From Brevundimonas sp. NIBR11 (GTDB lineage: Bacteria; Pseudomonadota; Alphaproteobacteria; Caulobacterales; Caulobacteraceae): 64,000 nucleotides of DNA. Under the pieces are notes generated by a model. That model saw only the letters and a program-made list of their open reading frames with translations, had not been told where the DNA came from and did not search any database. Shown in pieces: positions 51,348 to 63,449 of this stretch. Both the position numbers and the translations under genes were made by a program. Position 1 is the stretch's first letter. Every line of letters starts with the position of its first letter. The stretch lies in the NCBI RefSeq assembly GCF_027912535.1, contig NZ_CP115465.1, positions 2,460,001 to 2,524,000 on the forward strand, read 5' to 3'.

Positions 51348-52377
51348 ATCAGGGCATCCAGGAGGGTTCGCCCTCCCCGCGGTGCTGGGTGTGACCGGAG
51401 TTGTCACCTTGGTCTTCCTCGTAGCCATTACCGCGCTCGCCAGTCTCACCGCCGAAGCCGCTTCCGCGCGGGCGCGCGTCCGCTTCCTGCAGAGCGCTCT
51501 GAGCCAGGAGGCGATGGTCGCCTATATGCTGGCGACAGAGCCGCTGAACGGCAGCGGGGTTGCGGCAGGTTCGCCGCGGGCCGCTCCGGGGTTCGAGAGA
51601 ACCGAAACCGTCCTCTCGTCTCCCATGTCTGGCGACGAGGCAGCTCTCGTTTATCTGGACGGACGCCCCTATCGCGTCGACGGCGACGTCAACTCGGAGA
51701 TCGAGCTCAGAGATCAGGCGGGGATGATCAATCTTGCAGGTCTGGATCTCGTCCAGATGGAGCGACTTGCCGCCATGCTGGGCATTCCGGCGACGAAGAT
51801 TCGGGACCTTCCCGCCATCCAGGCGGATTACATCGATGTCGACGATCTGAGGCAACCATCCGGCGCCGAGCGGCAGGAATACGCAGGCGACATCGCAAAC
51901 CGTCCGCTTCTTAGGCCCGCCGAATGGCTCTCACTTCTCGGCGTACGGCGCGAGGTCGACATGGCTCGGTGGAGACAGCTGCGAACCGACATCGCCGTGG
52001 ATCACACTCTGCCGACCGTGAACGTCAACACCGCTTCTAGCCCCACCTTGCAGGTATTGTTCGGGCTCAGTCCGCAGCAAGCCGACAGTGCGATCCGCAC
52101 CAGGCAGGCCGCTCCATTCGTATCGCTGATGGATTTTACCGCCGCCGCGGGCGTGCCGGCTCCGATGGACGACCGCATTTACACCTTCCCTTCGGGACGG
52201 GTCATTCTCTCTGTCCGTGACAACCGGTCGGCGTGGCTTTACCGCGCTCGGCTAACGCTCTCCCCCAACGACCTCGAAAAACCTGTATGGATCGACCAGT
52301 CGGAACTGACAGAAGCGCCGCGACGGGCGGCGGCGAACATCACCAATGCAACTAGACTTCCTTATACCGCCCATTAG
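51340..52377 (+). CDS. gspK: Type II secretion minor pseudopilin GspK-like
   Basis: This 345-aa protein has a short leader (MRRSGHPGG) before a prepilin-like helix (FALPAVLGVTGVVTLVFLV) without Glu at +5, as expected for GspK. The globular part has GMINLAGLDLVQMERLAAML, YIDVDDLRQPSGAERQEY and a helix-hairpin-helix VNVNTASSPTLQVLFGLSPQ typical of GspK. It sits at the pseudopilus tip. ATG at 51340 overlaps gspJ by 8 bases, and its own end overlaps gspL by 32 bases. Confidence 0.82.
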   Translation: MRRSGHPGGFALPAVLGVTGVVTLVFLVAITALASLTAEAASARARVRFLQSALSQEAMVAYMLATEPLNGSGVAAGSPRAAPGFERTETVLSSPMSGDEAALVYLDGRPYRVDGDVNSEIELRDQAGMINLAGLDLVQMERLAAMLGIPATKIRDLPAIQADYIDVDDLRQPSGAERQEYAGDIANRPLLRPAEWLSLLGVRREVDMARWRQLRTDIAVDHTLPTVNVNTASSPTLQVLFGLSPQQADSAIRTRQAAPFVSLMDFTAAAGVPAPMDDRIYTFPSGRVILSVRDNRSAWLYRARLTLSPNDLEKPVWIDQSELTEAPRRAAANITNATRLPYTAH

Positions 52378-53422
52378 CAGGCTTGCCGCTGACGGCTCGT
52401 TGACGGTCCTCCATCAGGGCGGCGCTCTGGGACGCTTCCGCACGCCCGTGGTCTTGCTGGCTCGCGATCTGTGCGCCTTCTCGTTTTTTGAAACGGCGGC
52501 CCTGCCTCGAGGCCGACGCGCCCAAGCGGCGAGGCTGTACGCCAAAACCGCATCGCCCTACGTCGTCAGTGTCTCGAACCTCGTCAAGGTCGGAGCCGAC
52601 TACGGCGTCTGGTGGTGGGATATCGAACGCGTCGCGCCTCTCGTCGGAGCCGTCTTGCCTGGCGGCAAACCTCGACTGCGGCCAGAAACCCTCGCTCAGC
52701 CGAAGACCTCAGGCTGGCGAACCGTCAAGCTGGCGGACGGCTACGAGGCGCAGCTTTGGCGAGATCAGGGCCTGGTCGCCTCTGTCTGGTCGCGCGTCCG
52801 CTTTGACCCCGCCAGCTGGATCGCTTTCACCCGGCTACAAAGATTGGCACCAGCAGCCGACTCGACGCCGCCTCCGGCCCAAACGCTGCCGATCGCAGGC
52901 GACAGCGAAGCCCTGTCGCTGGCCCCTCCGGAGTTGACGAGAGAACAGGCAATCGCCTTGGCCGTGGCGGCGGTTCCCTTCGCGCTCGTGTCGCTCAGCC
53001 TCTATCTCGCGGGCCAGACGTTTGCGCTGTCTCGTGAGACGGACGCCTTGCGCCAGGAGACGATGGAAATCCAACAGGCGACCCCCAGGACCGCGGCGGC
53101 CGCTGCGCCGGAAGTGGATCGTCAGAAGTTGCAGACTTACGGCCGGATCGAAGCGCGCACGAACCCATTGAGCGCAGTCGGCGCAGCGATCGGAGTGGTC
53201 GCAATCCATGACCTGACGCCGACCGCCGTGGACGCCGGCGAAGACACCCTTTCGCTCACTCTGCCCTACGCATCGGTGTCTAAGGCTGCGGAACTGATCG
53301 CCGAGTTCGAAGAATCCGGCTATTTTTTCGACGTCCGGCCCAGAACGAACGCCGCCAATCAATCCATCATCATCGAGATGAAAGTGCGGGAGGGCGCGCC
53401 TCCGTTATCTGCTGGCGCCTGA
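52346..53422 (+). CDS. gspL: Type II secretion assembly protein GspL-like
   Basis: This 358-aa protein has a cytoplasmic N-terminal domain (residues 1-190), one membrane helix (IALAVAAVPFALVSLSLYL) and a periplasmic ferredoxin-like domain with a charged helix (SRETDALRQETMEIQQ). This is the GspL/PilN layout that links the ATPase GspE to the pseudopilus. Identity is moderate: the actin-like motifs of GspL are weak. It overlaps gspK by 32 bases. No gspM follows; a large glycosyltransferase comes next. Confidence 0.72.
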   Translation: MQLDFLIPPISRLAADGSLTVLHQGGALGRFRTPVVLLARDLCAFSFFETAALPRGRRAQAARLYAKTASPYVVSVSNLVKVGADYGVWWWDIERVAPLVGAVLPGGKPRLRPETLAQPKTSGWRTVKLADGYEAQLWRDQGLVASVWSRVRFDPASWIAFTRLQRLAPAADSTPPPAQTLPIAGDSEALSLAPPELTREQAIALAVAAVPFALVSLSLYLAGQTFALSRETDALRQETMEIQQATPRTAAAAAPEVDRQKLQTYGRIEARTNPLSAVGAAIGVVAIHDLTPTAVDAGEDTLSLTLPYASVSKAAELIAEFEESGYFFDVRPRTNAANQSIIIEMKVREGAPPLSAGA

Positions 53423-53454
53423 ACTGACAGTTGTCTTCGGTGGATCGCAACGTC

Positions 53455-56400
53455 ATGACGATGCGATCGCCGTTGATCAGGTTGACCGTGGTCGGAGAGC
53501 AGATTCCGCCGTCGGCGATCACCCCCGTCCGCGCGCCCGTCAAGGATCGCGACATCGAGACGACGACGGCTTGGCTCGCCGACCTCGCCCAAGCGAGCCA
53601 TCTGAAGCTGGATGCGAACTGGGGCGATCTGGTTCTCACGATCCTGACGTCGCACGACATCTTGGCGCTGATCGGCGCGCCCGCCGATATGGACGATGCT
53701 GTCGCACGCCTCTCGGCCCACCGCACCCAGGCAGAAGAAGCTGAGGCGGAGATCGCCAAGATTCTCACGTTCGACGCGGACTGGTTCGGCACGACCCCGG
53801 CCGGCGCCCGCTTCGGCCCGCGCGCGGACTTCGCCACCGTCCTGCCGCGCAAGGCCGATCTGCCGGCGGCCCTGGCTTGGTTCACCGAGAATCTGGACAT
53901 CCTGCAACGCAGGGAACGGCCCGAGACCCTGGGCGCCCTGGTGCGCGCGACCCAGAAGGCCGGTCTGCGCGGCGAGCTCAGCCACTGGTTGTTCAAACCC
54001 GCCTTTTATCAGGAACAGGCCGCCCGGTCAGAGACGCTGCGGGACGCGATCGACGAGGATCTCGAGCTCGATCCCTACCTGGCCTTCCTGGCCCACGGTG
54101 ACGCGGCCGATGTCTCGCCGCATCCCCTCTTCTCGCCCTTCGCCTATCGCAAGCTCAATCCGGGCGTCGAGATCGGGCCGCGCGGCTGTTTTCATCACTT
54201 CATCACCGAGGGCGCCGCAGCCGGCCTGCGCACCTCGGCCTTGTTCGATGACGCCTTCTATCTTTCGCGCCAGCCCCAGGTGCGTCAGGACTTGGCGGCG
54301 GGCCGTTATTCCTGCGCCCTGGAACATTTCATCCGCGTCGGCATGAACGCGGGCTACGCGTTCTCGCCCGACTTCGACCGACATTATTATCTTTCGACCA
54401 ACCCGGACCTGGCCGAGGCCCTGGCCAACGGAGCGATCCCCTCTGCGGAATGGCACTATGTCGAGAGCGGGGCGCGCGAGGGTCGCTCTCCGAACCGGTT
54501 CTTCAACGCCGGCTATTACGCACAGCGCTATCCGCACATCCGCGACGACATGGATCGCTACGGGCTCAACAGCACGCTCGAGCATTTCCTGCTCCTGGGC
54601 CGCGAGCGGGGGTGGCGCGTCAACCGTCCGCCCGTCAGCCAGGACGTGGACATGGATCAGGCCAAGGCCCTGTTCGAGAAGCGGGGCCGGCGCGCCTATG
54701 CCGACGCGCTGTCGGGCGTCTTCGCTTTCGACGAAGCGCCGGTCGCCCCGGCCCTGTCCGTCATCGTGCCGATCTCGGGACAGGCCGATTTCACCGCCGG
54801 CTTCTTGAAGAGCGCTCGCTGGGCCGTGGACCATCTGCAGCTGAAGCGGGGCATGGAGACGGAGATCATCATCGTCGACAACGGCAGCCGCGATCACACC
54901 GCGCGCCTGCTCGACGCCCTGCCGGGGGTGCGTCGCGTCGAGTTTGATCGCCCGATCGGCTTCCCGGCCGCCGTCAACGCCGGGGTCGCGGCCTCGACGG
55001 GCCGGATCATCCTAGTAGCCAACAACGACATCGAGTTCGACGCCGACGCCTTCCTGCGCATGGTCGATGCTCTCGACCACAACCCCGACCTGGGCGTCGT
55101 CGGCGCCAAGGTGGTGCTGCCCAACGAGACCCTTCAGGAAGTCGGATCGGTCCTGGACCAGAACGGAGGCTCGCTCGGCTTCGGCCGCGGCCTGGACGCC
55201 ACGGACTGCCGGGGAGTGCGAACGATCGAGGTCGACTATGCCTCGGGCTGTTTCGTGGGCTTCACTCGCGCCGACTACGACGCCCTGTCCGGCTTCGACG
55301 AAGCCTATTCTCCGGGCTATTACGAAGAGGTCGACTTCTCGCTGCGGATGAAGCGCGACCTCGGCAAGCCTACGGTGGTCGATACCGGCCTGGCTGTCAC
55401 CCACTACGAGCACGCCTCGTTCGCCAAGGGTCGTCCGCAGACGGTCAACGAGCCGCTTATCCTGCGTAACCGCGACCGACTGCGCCAAGAGCACGCCCCC
55501 CTATTCGCTGCCCTCCGCAACCGCTCTCAGGCCGACGCCGTGCGACAGGCCCAGAAGGCTGTGTCCGGCCATGCGCGAGTTCTTGTGGTCGAGGACATGG
55601 TGCCGACCGGCCTGCTCGGCTCAGGCTTCGGGCGCGAGGAGGAAATCCTCGACATCTTCACCCGGCTGGGCATCGCCTACGACATCGTCGCCCTGAACCC
55701 GTCGCCGCGGATCGACGAATTCAAGGACCCATTGGCGCGTCTCTACCGAGGGTGGATGCCGGGCGAGAGCCTTGAGGACGTGCTTCAGGCCCATCCGGCC
55801 CGCTATTCCCATATCTGGCTGTGCCGAACCCACAATCTGGGCCGCGCCACGGCGCAGATTCAGCACGCCAGACAGCAGTTTGGCCTGCAGGTGATTTGCG
55901 ACACCGAAGCCCTGTCCTCGCTGCGTCTGGTCGAACAAATGGCCGTCCAGGGCCGCGCCCAGGCCTCCGACGAGGTTCGGGCCCTGACGGCGATCGAGTT
56001 GATGGCTCCGATCGAGGTCGATCTCTGGATCGCGGTCAACCGGCGTGAGCGCGACCTGATCGAGGGCCTCGGCATCGGCGCCGTTCAGGAAATCGGCCAT
56101 GCGGTCACCGTCGGGCCAGACGCCGACGCCGACGCCGGTTTCGCGGAGCGCAGCCGGATTCTGTTCATCGGCGCCGTGCACGAGCTGTCGAGCCCGAACT
56201 ATGACGGCCTGGAGTGGTTCCTGAGCGTGATCTACCCCCGACTGGATCCGACGACGCGCCCGCCGCTGACCATCGCCGGCTTCTGGGCCAAGGGGCTGCC
56301 CGAAGTGCTCAAGGCGCGCTTCGCGGATTTGGCGATCGATTTCGTCGGATCAGTCTCGGACGCGGAACTGGCTCGGCTTTACGCCGAGAGCCGCATCGCC

Positions 56401-56802
56401 ATCGCGCCGACCCGGTTCGCCGCCGGCATCCCGTGCAAGGTCATCGAAGCCGTCCTGTCGGGCGTGCCCATCGTCATGACCGACCTTCTCGCCACCCAAC
56501 TTGAAGTCGCTGATGTCGACGGGCTGTCGAAAGCCGACCGGTTCGACAACGGCCGCTCGTTCGCCCGGTGGGTCGAGACCCTCTACACGGACGAAAAAGC
56601 CTGGGATCGCCAGCGCGAGCTCCAGACCGAGCACATCGGCAAGCGCTGGTCTCCGGAAAGACTGGAGGCGCAAGTCGTGGCCACCGTCGACTTCCTCGGC
56701 ATGCGCGCGGGCGACTCCTCGGCCCACGGCGGTCCGACCGTATCCGTCACGCCGTCCACCGCGATTCTTCCTAAACGTGTCGCCAGCAAACGTCGCCGAT
56801 AG
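53455..56802 (+). CDS. Two-domain glycosyltransferase (GT2 plus GT4) with repeat region
   Basis: This 1115-aa protein builds a surface glycan. Residues 1-120 match nothing I know. Residues 180-395 hold repeats of the pattern FDxxYYLxxNPDLA..G..EWHY.ESGxxEGRxPNRFF. Residues 430-690 are GT2 (LSVIVPISGQADF, IIIVDNGSRDHT, LVANNDIEFDADAF, GYYEEVDFSLRMKR). Residues 705-1090 are GT-B (VVEDMVPTGLLGSGFGREEE, ILFIGAVHELSSPNYDGLEW, IAIAPTRFAAGIPCKVIEAV). Start is uncertain: TTG 53431, GTG 53440, ATG 53455 or ATG 53461. It probably transfers two sugars in sequence. Confidence 0.87.
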   Translation: MTMRSPLIRLTVVGEQIPPSAITPVRAPVKDRDIETTTAWLADLAQASHLKLDANWGDLVLTILTSHDILALIGAPADMDDAVARLSAHRTQAEEAEAEIAKILTFDADWFGTTPAGARFGPRADFATVLPRKADLPAALAWFTENLDILQRRERPETLGALVRATQKAGLRGELSHWLFKPAFYQEQAARSETLRDAIDEDLELDPYLAFLAHGDAADVSPHPLFSPFAYRKLNPGVEIGPRGCFHHFITEGAAAGLRTSALFDDAFYLSRQPQVRQDLAAGRYSCALEHFIRVGMNAGYAFSPDFDRHYYLSTNPDLAEALANGAIPSAEWHYVESGAREGRSPNRFFNAGYYAQRYPHIRDDMDRYGLNSTLEHFLLLGRERGWRVNRPPVSQDVDMDQAKALFEKRGRRAYADALSGVFAFDEAPVAPALSVIVPISGQADFTAGFLKSARWAVDHLQLKRGMETEIIIVDNGSRDHTARLLDALPGVRRVEFDRPIGFPAAVNAGVAASTGRIILVANNDIEFDADAFLRMVDALDHNPDLGVVGAKVVLPNETLQEVGSVLDQNGGSLGFGRGLDATDCRGVRTIEVDYASGCFVGFTRADYDALSGFDEAYSPGYYEEVDFSLRMKRDLGKPTVVDTGLAVTHYEHASFAKGRPQTVNEPLILRNRDRLRQEHAPLFAALRNRSQADAVRQAQKAVSGHARVLVVEDMVPTGLLGSGFGREEEILDIFTRLGIAYDIVALNPSPRIDEFKDPLARLYRGWMPGESLEDVLQAHPARYSHIWLCRTHNLGRATAQIQHARQQFGLQVICDTEALSSLRLVEQMAVQGRAQASDEVRALTAIELMAPIEVDLWIAVNRRERDLIEGLGIGAVQEIGHAVTVGPDADADAGFAERSRILFIGAVHELSSPNYDGLEWFLSVIYPRLDPTTRPPLTIAGFWAKGLPEVLKARFADLAIDFVGSVSDAELARLYAESRIAIAPTRFAAGIPCKVIEAVLSGVPIVMTDLLATQLEVADVDGLSKADRFDNGRSFARWVETLYTDEKAWDRQRELQTEHIGKRWSPERLEAQVVATVDFLGMRAGDSSAHGGPTVSVTPSTAILPKRVASKRRR

Positions 56803-56882
56803 ACATCAGGCCGACAATCCGCATATGCCCTAGTGCATAGCCGGCGTATGCCCGGGGAGCGTGCGCAGGAGGAGTGTCCAGT

Positions 56883-58010
56883 ATGAGTGAAGAGCTGTCC
56901 GCGCCGACCTGGAATGAGCAGTCAGTGTCCGACATCGCCGGCGGCCAGGCTTCGGCGGTGGCTGCGGCCCCGGACAGGCGGCCGGCTTTCATCCAGGTGG
57001 CAGAGGCCGCGCCCGCCCCCCCGCCTGCCCCGCTGGTTTATGTGTCGACGGACCAAAACGACCGCTGGTTCCAGCACATCAACGAGTTGCCAGCGACCGT
57101 CCATGCGCTCGGCTGCCATACCCTGCGTGACAGCGCCCTGCATCGTCATGGGATCCTGTTCCACGGCGACACCTTGATCACCGACGAGTCCCATCTGGGC
57201 AATGTCAGCCGCGACGAAGCCCGGCTGATGACGGCCGCCGACCGCGAATCAACCTCGGCGATCGCCTTGGAACAGCCGGCCTTGATCTTCCTGGCCGCCG
57301 GCTATCGGGTCTACGGGCACTGGCTGGTGGACTTCATTCCGCGCGTCCGTATTGCCAGACAGGCGCTGGGCGGCGACTTCCACGACCATGTAATTCCTGT
57401 TCCAGCAACGACGCCCGGCTGGGCCGTCACCCTGCTGTCCCAGCTGTGCGGCGTGTTCGAGGATCAGCTGTTCCGGTACGATCCCGCCACGCACCATATC
57501 ACCTTCTCCGAGGCGTCGGTCCCGACTTACGGGCACGCGAACTATCATTTCCATCCGCATGTCGCTGCCTACTGGCCGACCATCCCGGCCGATCGCCGCC
57601 AGCGCCGCCTGTGCATTTCGCGCCTCAACTTCGAGGGAAAAACCGACGGCGTGCTCAAGAATTTCGCCGATCGCGAACTGTTCGAGCGCTTGGCCACGAA
57701 CCGGGGGTACGAGCTCGTCTATCCGGAGACCCTGTCGATCCGAGAGCAGATAGACCTGTTCGGTCAGGCCAGCCACGTCATCGGCGAGTACGGCTCGGCC
57801 CTGCACAACACCCTGTTCTCTCCCCAGGACGCCGCCGTCGGCGCCATCCGCTGCCCGAATGATGTCCAGCTGAGGATCGCCGCGCTCAAGGGCCAGAAGA
57901 GCGTCATCTGCACCCCCGAACAGGACTGGGTCAGCGAAGAGGGCGTTCAATGCTACGCGACCAGCGAAGAAACCCTGGACCAGTTCTTCACCGTCATGGA
58001 CCAGATCTGA
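56883..58010 (+). CDS. Glycosyltransferase family 61 (DUF563) protein
   Basis: This 375-aa enzyme has the GT61 core: GHWLVDFIPRVRIARQ in the middle, CISRLNFEGKTDG, and the conserved end motif VIGEYGSALHNTLFSP. A Pro/Ala-rich N-terminus precedes it. GT61 members add xylose, arabinose or other sugars to glycans. AGGAGGAG lies 8 bases before the ATG at 56883, which favours it over the GTG at 56874. The gap of 80 bases after the GT2/GT4 gene suggests a shared or nearby promoter. Confidence 0.85.
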   Translation: MSEELSAPTWNEQSVSDIAGGQASAVAAAPDRRPAFIQVAEAAPAPPPAPLVYVSTDQNDRWFQHINELPATVHALGCHTLRDSALHRHGILFHGDTLITDESHLGNVSRDEARLMTAADRESTSAIALEQPALIFLAAGYRVYGHWLVDFIPRVRIARQALGGDFHDHVIPVPATTPGWAVTLLSQLCGVFEDQLFRYDPATHHITFSEASVPTYGHANYHFHPHVAAYWPTIPADRRQRRLCISRLNFEGKTDGVLKNFADRELFERLATNRGYELVYPETLSIREQIDLFGQASHVIGEYGSALHNTLFSPQDAAVGAIRCPNDVQLRIAALKGQKSVICTPEQDWVSEEGVQCYATSEETLDQFFTVMDQI

Positions 58011-58113
58011 TCGCTTCCCTACTGCTCGAGCGTCGGTCGGCTCCACGGGAATAATGCGCTTGCCTGTGTCGGTCCGTTGCCGCTAATCCCAGCGTTCAGA
58101 CAAGGGGATAACC

Positions 58114-58788
58114 ATGCTGCGCGCTGACGTCATCGGGGGCTTCCTGGCTCTCCACGAGAACCCGACCTATTTGGAAATCGGCGTCGATACGGGCGTGACG
58201 TTCCACGCGCTCGAGTGCGCGCGAAAGATCGCGGTCGATCCTCACTTCAAGTTCGTGGCCGGCGAAAGCACCGAGGCCGTCGTCTATCACGAGGTCCCCA
58301 GCGACGAATATTTCGGCAGCCTGGTCCGCGACGGCGAGACGTTCCAGGTCATCTACGTCGATGGTCTGCACACGATGGAACAGACGCTGCGCGATCTGCT
58401 CAACGCGATTGACCACCTCGCCGACGACGGCGTGATCATCGTCGATGACGTGGTCCCGTCATCCTACAGCGCCAGCCTGCCTTCGCTCACCGACGTCGAG
58501 TTCATCCGCACCGTCCTCGGCACCGAAACGGACATGTCCTACATGGGCGACGTCTATCGCGTTGTCTTCTTCGTCCAGACCTTCATGCAGGGCTGGTCCT
58601 ATGCGACCATCGCCGAGAACCATGGCCAGTTGGTCATGTGGCGCGGCAAGCGCGCGACGGTGCCGGATCGCACGGTGGAAGCCGTCGGCCGCATGGACCT
58701 CGTCACCATGTTCCGCGAATACGCCGGGTTCAACCGCAAGCCGCTGGCGGAAATCGTCGCTGAATACAGGGCCGCGAGCGGCCGCTGA
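58114..58788 (+). CDS. Class I methyltransferase (Methyltransf_24 type)
   Basis: This 224-aa protein begins with YLEIGVDTGVTFHAL, the SAM loop, then an acidic strand (IAVDPHFKF) and FQVIYVDGLHTMEQTLRDL with the metal or catalytic Asp/His region typical of Methyltransf_24. VIIVDDVVPSS follows. These enzymes O-methylate glycan sugars. It closes the plus-strand glycan gene group and is convergent with rmlA. Confidence 0.85.
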   Translation: MLRADVIGGFLALHENPTYLEIGVDTGVTFHALECARKIAVDPHFKFVAGESTEAVVYHEVPSDEYFGSLVRDGETFQVIYVDGLHTMEQTLRDLLNAIDHLADDGVIIVDDVVPSSYSASLPSLTDVEFIRTVLGTETDMSYMGDVYRVVFFVQTFMQGWSYATIAENHGQLVMWRGKRATVPDRTVEAVGRMDLVTMFREYAGFNRKPLAEIVAEYRAASGR

Positions 58789-58836
58789 CCTGAAGGCCTC
58801 GACCGCACGGGACGACCCGGCGGCCGAGCCTGTTTT

Positions 58837-59712
58837 CTACCCGGCCTGATCCAGCAGCTTCTGCAGATACTTGCCGTAGCCGCTCTTGCTCAGCGACTGC
58901 GCCGCCTCCTGCAGCTGCCCGCGGCTGATCCACCCGGCATTGAAGGCGATCTCTTCGGGGCAAGCCACCTTCAGGCCCTGGCGCTTTTCCAGAACGTGGA
59001 CGTACTGGGCCGCTTCCAGCAGCGCTTCGTGCGTCCCGGCGTCGAACCAGGCGAAGCCGCGTCCCAGTTGCTGGACGTTCAGCGTGCCGCGTTCGAGATA
59101 GGCCCGGTTCACGTCGGTGATCTCGAGCTCGCCGCGCGCCGACGGCTGGATGCCGGCGGCGATGTCGACCACGTCGGCGTCGTAGAAATAGATGCCGATC
59201 ACGGCCCAGTTCGACTTGGGCTCCAGGGGCTTCTCTTCGATGCTGTCGGCCTTGCCGGTCTCGTCGAAGCTGACCACGCCGTACCGTTCGGGATCGTCCA
59301 CGTGATAGGCGAAGACCGTCGCCCCGGTCTCCAGCTTCTCGCGCGCCTCACGCAGGGTCTGCGACAGACCCCCGCCGTAGATGATGTTGTCCCCCAGGAT
59401 CAGGCACGAGGCGTGGCCGCGAACGAAGTCGGCGCCGATGATATAGGCCTCGGCCAGGCCGTTCGGGTGGGCCTGTTCGGCATAGCTGAGCGAGATGCCC
59501 CACTGGCTGCCGTCTCCCAGCGCCCGCTTGAACTGCGGCAGGTCGTGCGGGGTCGAGATGATCAGGATCTCGGTGATCCCGGCCAGCATCAACGTGGTCA
59601 GCGGATGATAGATCATCGGCTTGTCGTAGACCGGCAGCAGCTGTTTGGACGTGCACAGCGTCAACGGGTGCAGGCGCGTTCCGCTGCCCCCGGCCAGGAT
59701 GATCCCTCTCAC
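58837..59712 (-). CDS. rmlA: Glucose-1-phosphate thymidylyltransferase
   Basis: RmlA makes dTDP-glucose, the first step of dTDP-L-rhamnose synthesis. It has 291 aa. The nucleotide loop is [13 protein letters not shown], with [46 protein letters not shown] and [13 protein letters not shown]. The GTG start at 59712 overlaps the rmlD stop (GTGA). It is the last gene of rmlC-rmlB-rmlD-rmlA. Confidence 0.97.
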   Translation of the reverse strand: MRGIILAGGSGTRLHPLTLCTSKQLLPVYDKPMIYHPLTTLMLAGITEILIISTPHDLPQFKRALGDGSQWGISLSYAEQAHPNGLAEAYIIGADFVRGHASCLILGDNIIYGGGLSQTLREAREKLETGATVFAYHVDDPERYGVVSFDETGKADSIEEKPLEPKSNWAVIGIYFYDADVVDIAAGIQPSARGELEITDVNRAYLERGTLNVQQLGRGFAWFDAGTHEALLEAAQYVHVLEKRQGLKVACPEEIAFNAGWISRGQLQEAAQSLSKSGYGKYLQKLLDQAG

Positions 59713-60614
59713 GTCGCGTCCCCTCTTCTTGTGTCGCGGTCGTATATCTGATCGAGGCAGCGATCGAGCGCCTCACGCCACTCCGGCATCCGCACGCCGT
59801 AGACCTGTTCGAGACGGGCCCCGTCCAGCCGCGAATCCGCGGGGCGTCGCACCGGCGTCGGATACTCGGCCGAGCCGATCGGCCGCACCCGGCACGACGG
59901 GCCGCCGCGGGCGGCGGAGCCTTCCATGATGGCCGTGGCGAACCCGTACCAGGTCGTCTCGCCCCGGCTGGACGCGTGGAAAACGCCGTAGCGCCCCGCA
60001 TCCTCGTCGCCTAGCAGCGCCTCGATGATCCGCACCGTCGCCTCGGCCAGGTCGCTAGCGAATGTGGGCCTGCCGTGCTGGTCCGACACCACGCCGATCT
60101 CGTCCTTTTCAGCGGCGAGCCGCAGCATGGTCTTGAGGAAGTTCGCCCCGTCCGGGCTGCACACCCAGGACGTTCTCAGGATGACGTGGCGCGGGTTGGC
60201 CGCAGCGACCGCCGCCTCCCCCTCCAGCTTGGTGGCGCCATAGACGCCCAGCGGATTGACCGGATCGGTCTCGACATAAGGCGATCCCTTGGACCCGTCG
60301 AAGACATAGTCGGTCGAGAAATGGATGAAGGGCGCGCCAATCTCGGCCGCCGCGCGCGCCGCCGCTTCCGGGCCCGTCGCATTCAGCGCCCGGGCCGCCT
60401 CGGCCTCGGTCTCCGCCCGATCAACGGCCGTATAGGCCGCCGCATTGACAACGACATCCGCGCCGCTGCCTCGCACGAATTCATAGGCCGCGACCGGATC
60501 CGACAGGTCAAGGACCGAACGGCCCGCGACCGTCAGGCGATGCTCGCCCTCCAGACGGCGCCGCAGGGCGGTCGCCACCTGCCCCGTGGCGCCGAGCACG
60601 AGCACATGGGTCAT
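59709..60614 (-). CDS. rmlD: dTDP-4-dehydrorhamnose reductase
   Basis: RmlD reduces dTDP-4-keto-rhamnose to dTDP-L-rhamnose with NADPH. It is a 301-aa [18 protein letters not shown] is the Rossmann loop, [14 protein letters not shown] and [15 protein letters not shown] are family marks, and YGATKLEGE carries the catalytic Tyr/Lys. ATG at 60614 is used. It starts 5 bases after the rmlB stop. Confidence 0.95.
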   Translation of the reverse strand: MTHVLVLGATGQVATALRRRLEGEHRLTVAGRSVLDLSDPVAAYEFVRGSGADVVVNAAAYTAVDRAETEAEAARALNATGPEAAARAAAEIGAPFIHFSTDYVFDGSKGSPYVETDPVNPLGVYGATKLEGEAAVAAANPRHVILRTSWVCSPDGANFLKTMLRLAAEKDEIGVVSDQHGRPTFASDLAEATVRIIEALLGDEDAGRYGVFHASSRGETTWYGFATAIMEGSAARGGPSCRVRPIGSAEYPTPVRRPADSRLDGARLEQVYGVRMPEWREALDRCLDQIYDRDTRRGDAT

Positions 60615-60619
60615 CCGGA

Positions 60620-61672
<1,053 letters not shown>

Positions 61673-61689
61673 GGAAGACAGCCTCGGCT

Positions 61690-62250
61690 TCAGTCGAACA
61701 GGATGGCGTCATCAAGCCGAGGCAGGGCCTCGTCCTTGGCTGACAGGAAGGGACGCTGAAGCGACAGCGGCCAGTCGATGCCGATCGTCGCATCGTTCCA
61801 GACGATGCCGCGATCGTGGGCCGGGCTATAGCCCGCGCTGACCTTGTAGACGACCTCGGTATCCGGCTCCAGCGTCAGGAAGGCGTGGGCGAAGCCGATC
61901 GGCACCAGCAGCTGACGGCGGTTCTCGGCGCTCAGTTCGACCCCGACCCACTTCAGGAAGGTCGGGGATCCGCGCCGGATATCGACCGCCACATCCCAGA
62001 TGCGGCCCCGGATGCAGCGAACCAGCTTGTCCTGGGCGAAGGGCGGCAGCTGATAGTGCAGGCCCCGCAGCGTGCCGGCGTCTTTCGACAGGGACTGGTT
62101 GTCCTGGATGAACGACATCCCCACGCCCAGCGGCTCCAGCTCGGACTGGGTGTAGGTTTCCATGAAATAGCCGCGCGCGTCCTCGAACGCCCGGGGCTGG
62201 ATGATCCGCACATCCGGGATCGCGGTTTCGGTCACCTCGAATTTGGCCAC
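61690..62250 (-). CDS. rmlC: dTDP-4-dehydrorhamnose 3,5-epimerase
   Basis: RmlC epimerises C3 and C5 of the 4-keto sugar. The 186-aa cupin has RAFEDARGYFMETYTQSEL, NQSLSKDAGTLRGLHYQ, VRCIRGRIWDVAVDIRRGS and GFAHAFLTLEPDTEV, which include the catalytic His and Asp. The GTG start at 62250 is preceded by AAGGAG with ideal spacing, so a longer reading frame upstream is not used. It heads the rml operon. The 184 bases to gmd hold both promoters. Confidence 0.95.
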   Translation of the reverse strand: MAKFEVTETAIPDVRIIQPRAFEDARGYFMETYTQSELEPLGVGMSFIQDNQSLSKDAGTLRGLHYQLPPFAQDKLVRCIRGRIWDVAVDIRRGSPTFLKWVGVELSAENRRQLLVPIGFAHAFLTLEPDTEVVYKVSAGYSPAHDRGIVWNDATIGIDWPLSLQRPFLSAKDEALPRLDDAILFD

Positions 62251-62425
62251 GCAGTCTCCTTCAAACAACCGAGCCGGTTCAACGCGCAGATCGTCAGGGC
62301 ATGTCAAGCGCGTTGTCGTCCGACCGCAGCGGTCGCGCGCGGGTCAACCTGGGGACGCAACGACGTGGAGCACCACAAACATATTGTCGTTTTGCAGGTC
62401 AGACGGGTAATGGAGCACCCTCTGA

Positions 62426-63427
<1,002 letters not shown>

Positions 63428-63449
63428 TCCCAGGTCCGGGTCGCGGGAC

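Noticed and set aside
53359-53996. Two minus-strand frames of about 208 codons over the gspL/glycosyltransferase junction
   Set aside because: Composition is unlike a real protein and they overlap two well-supported plus-strand genes.
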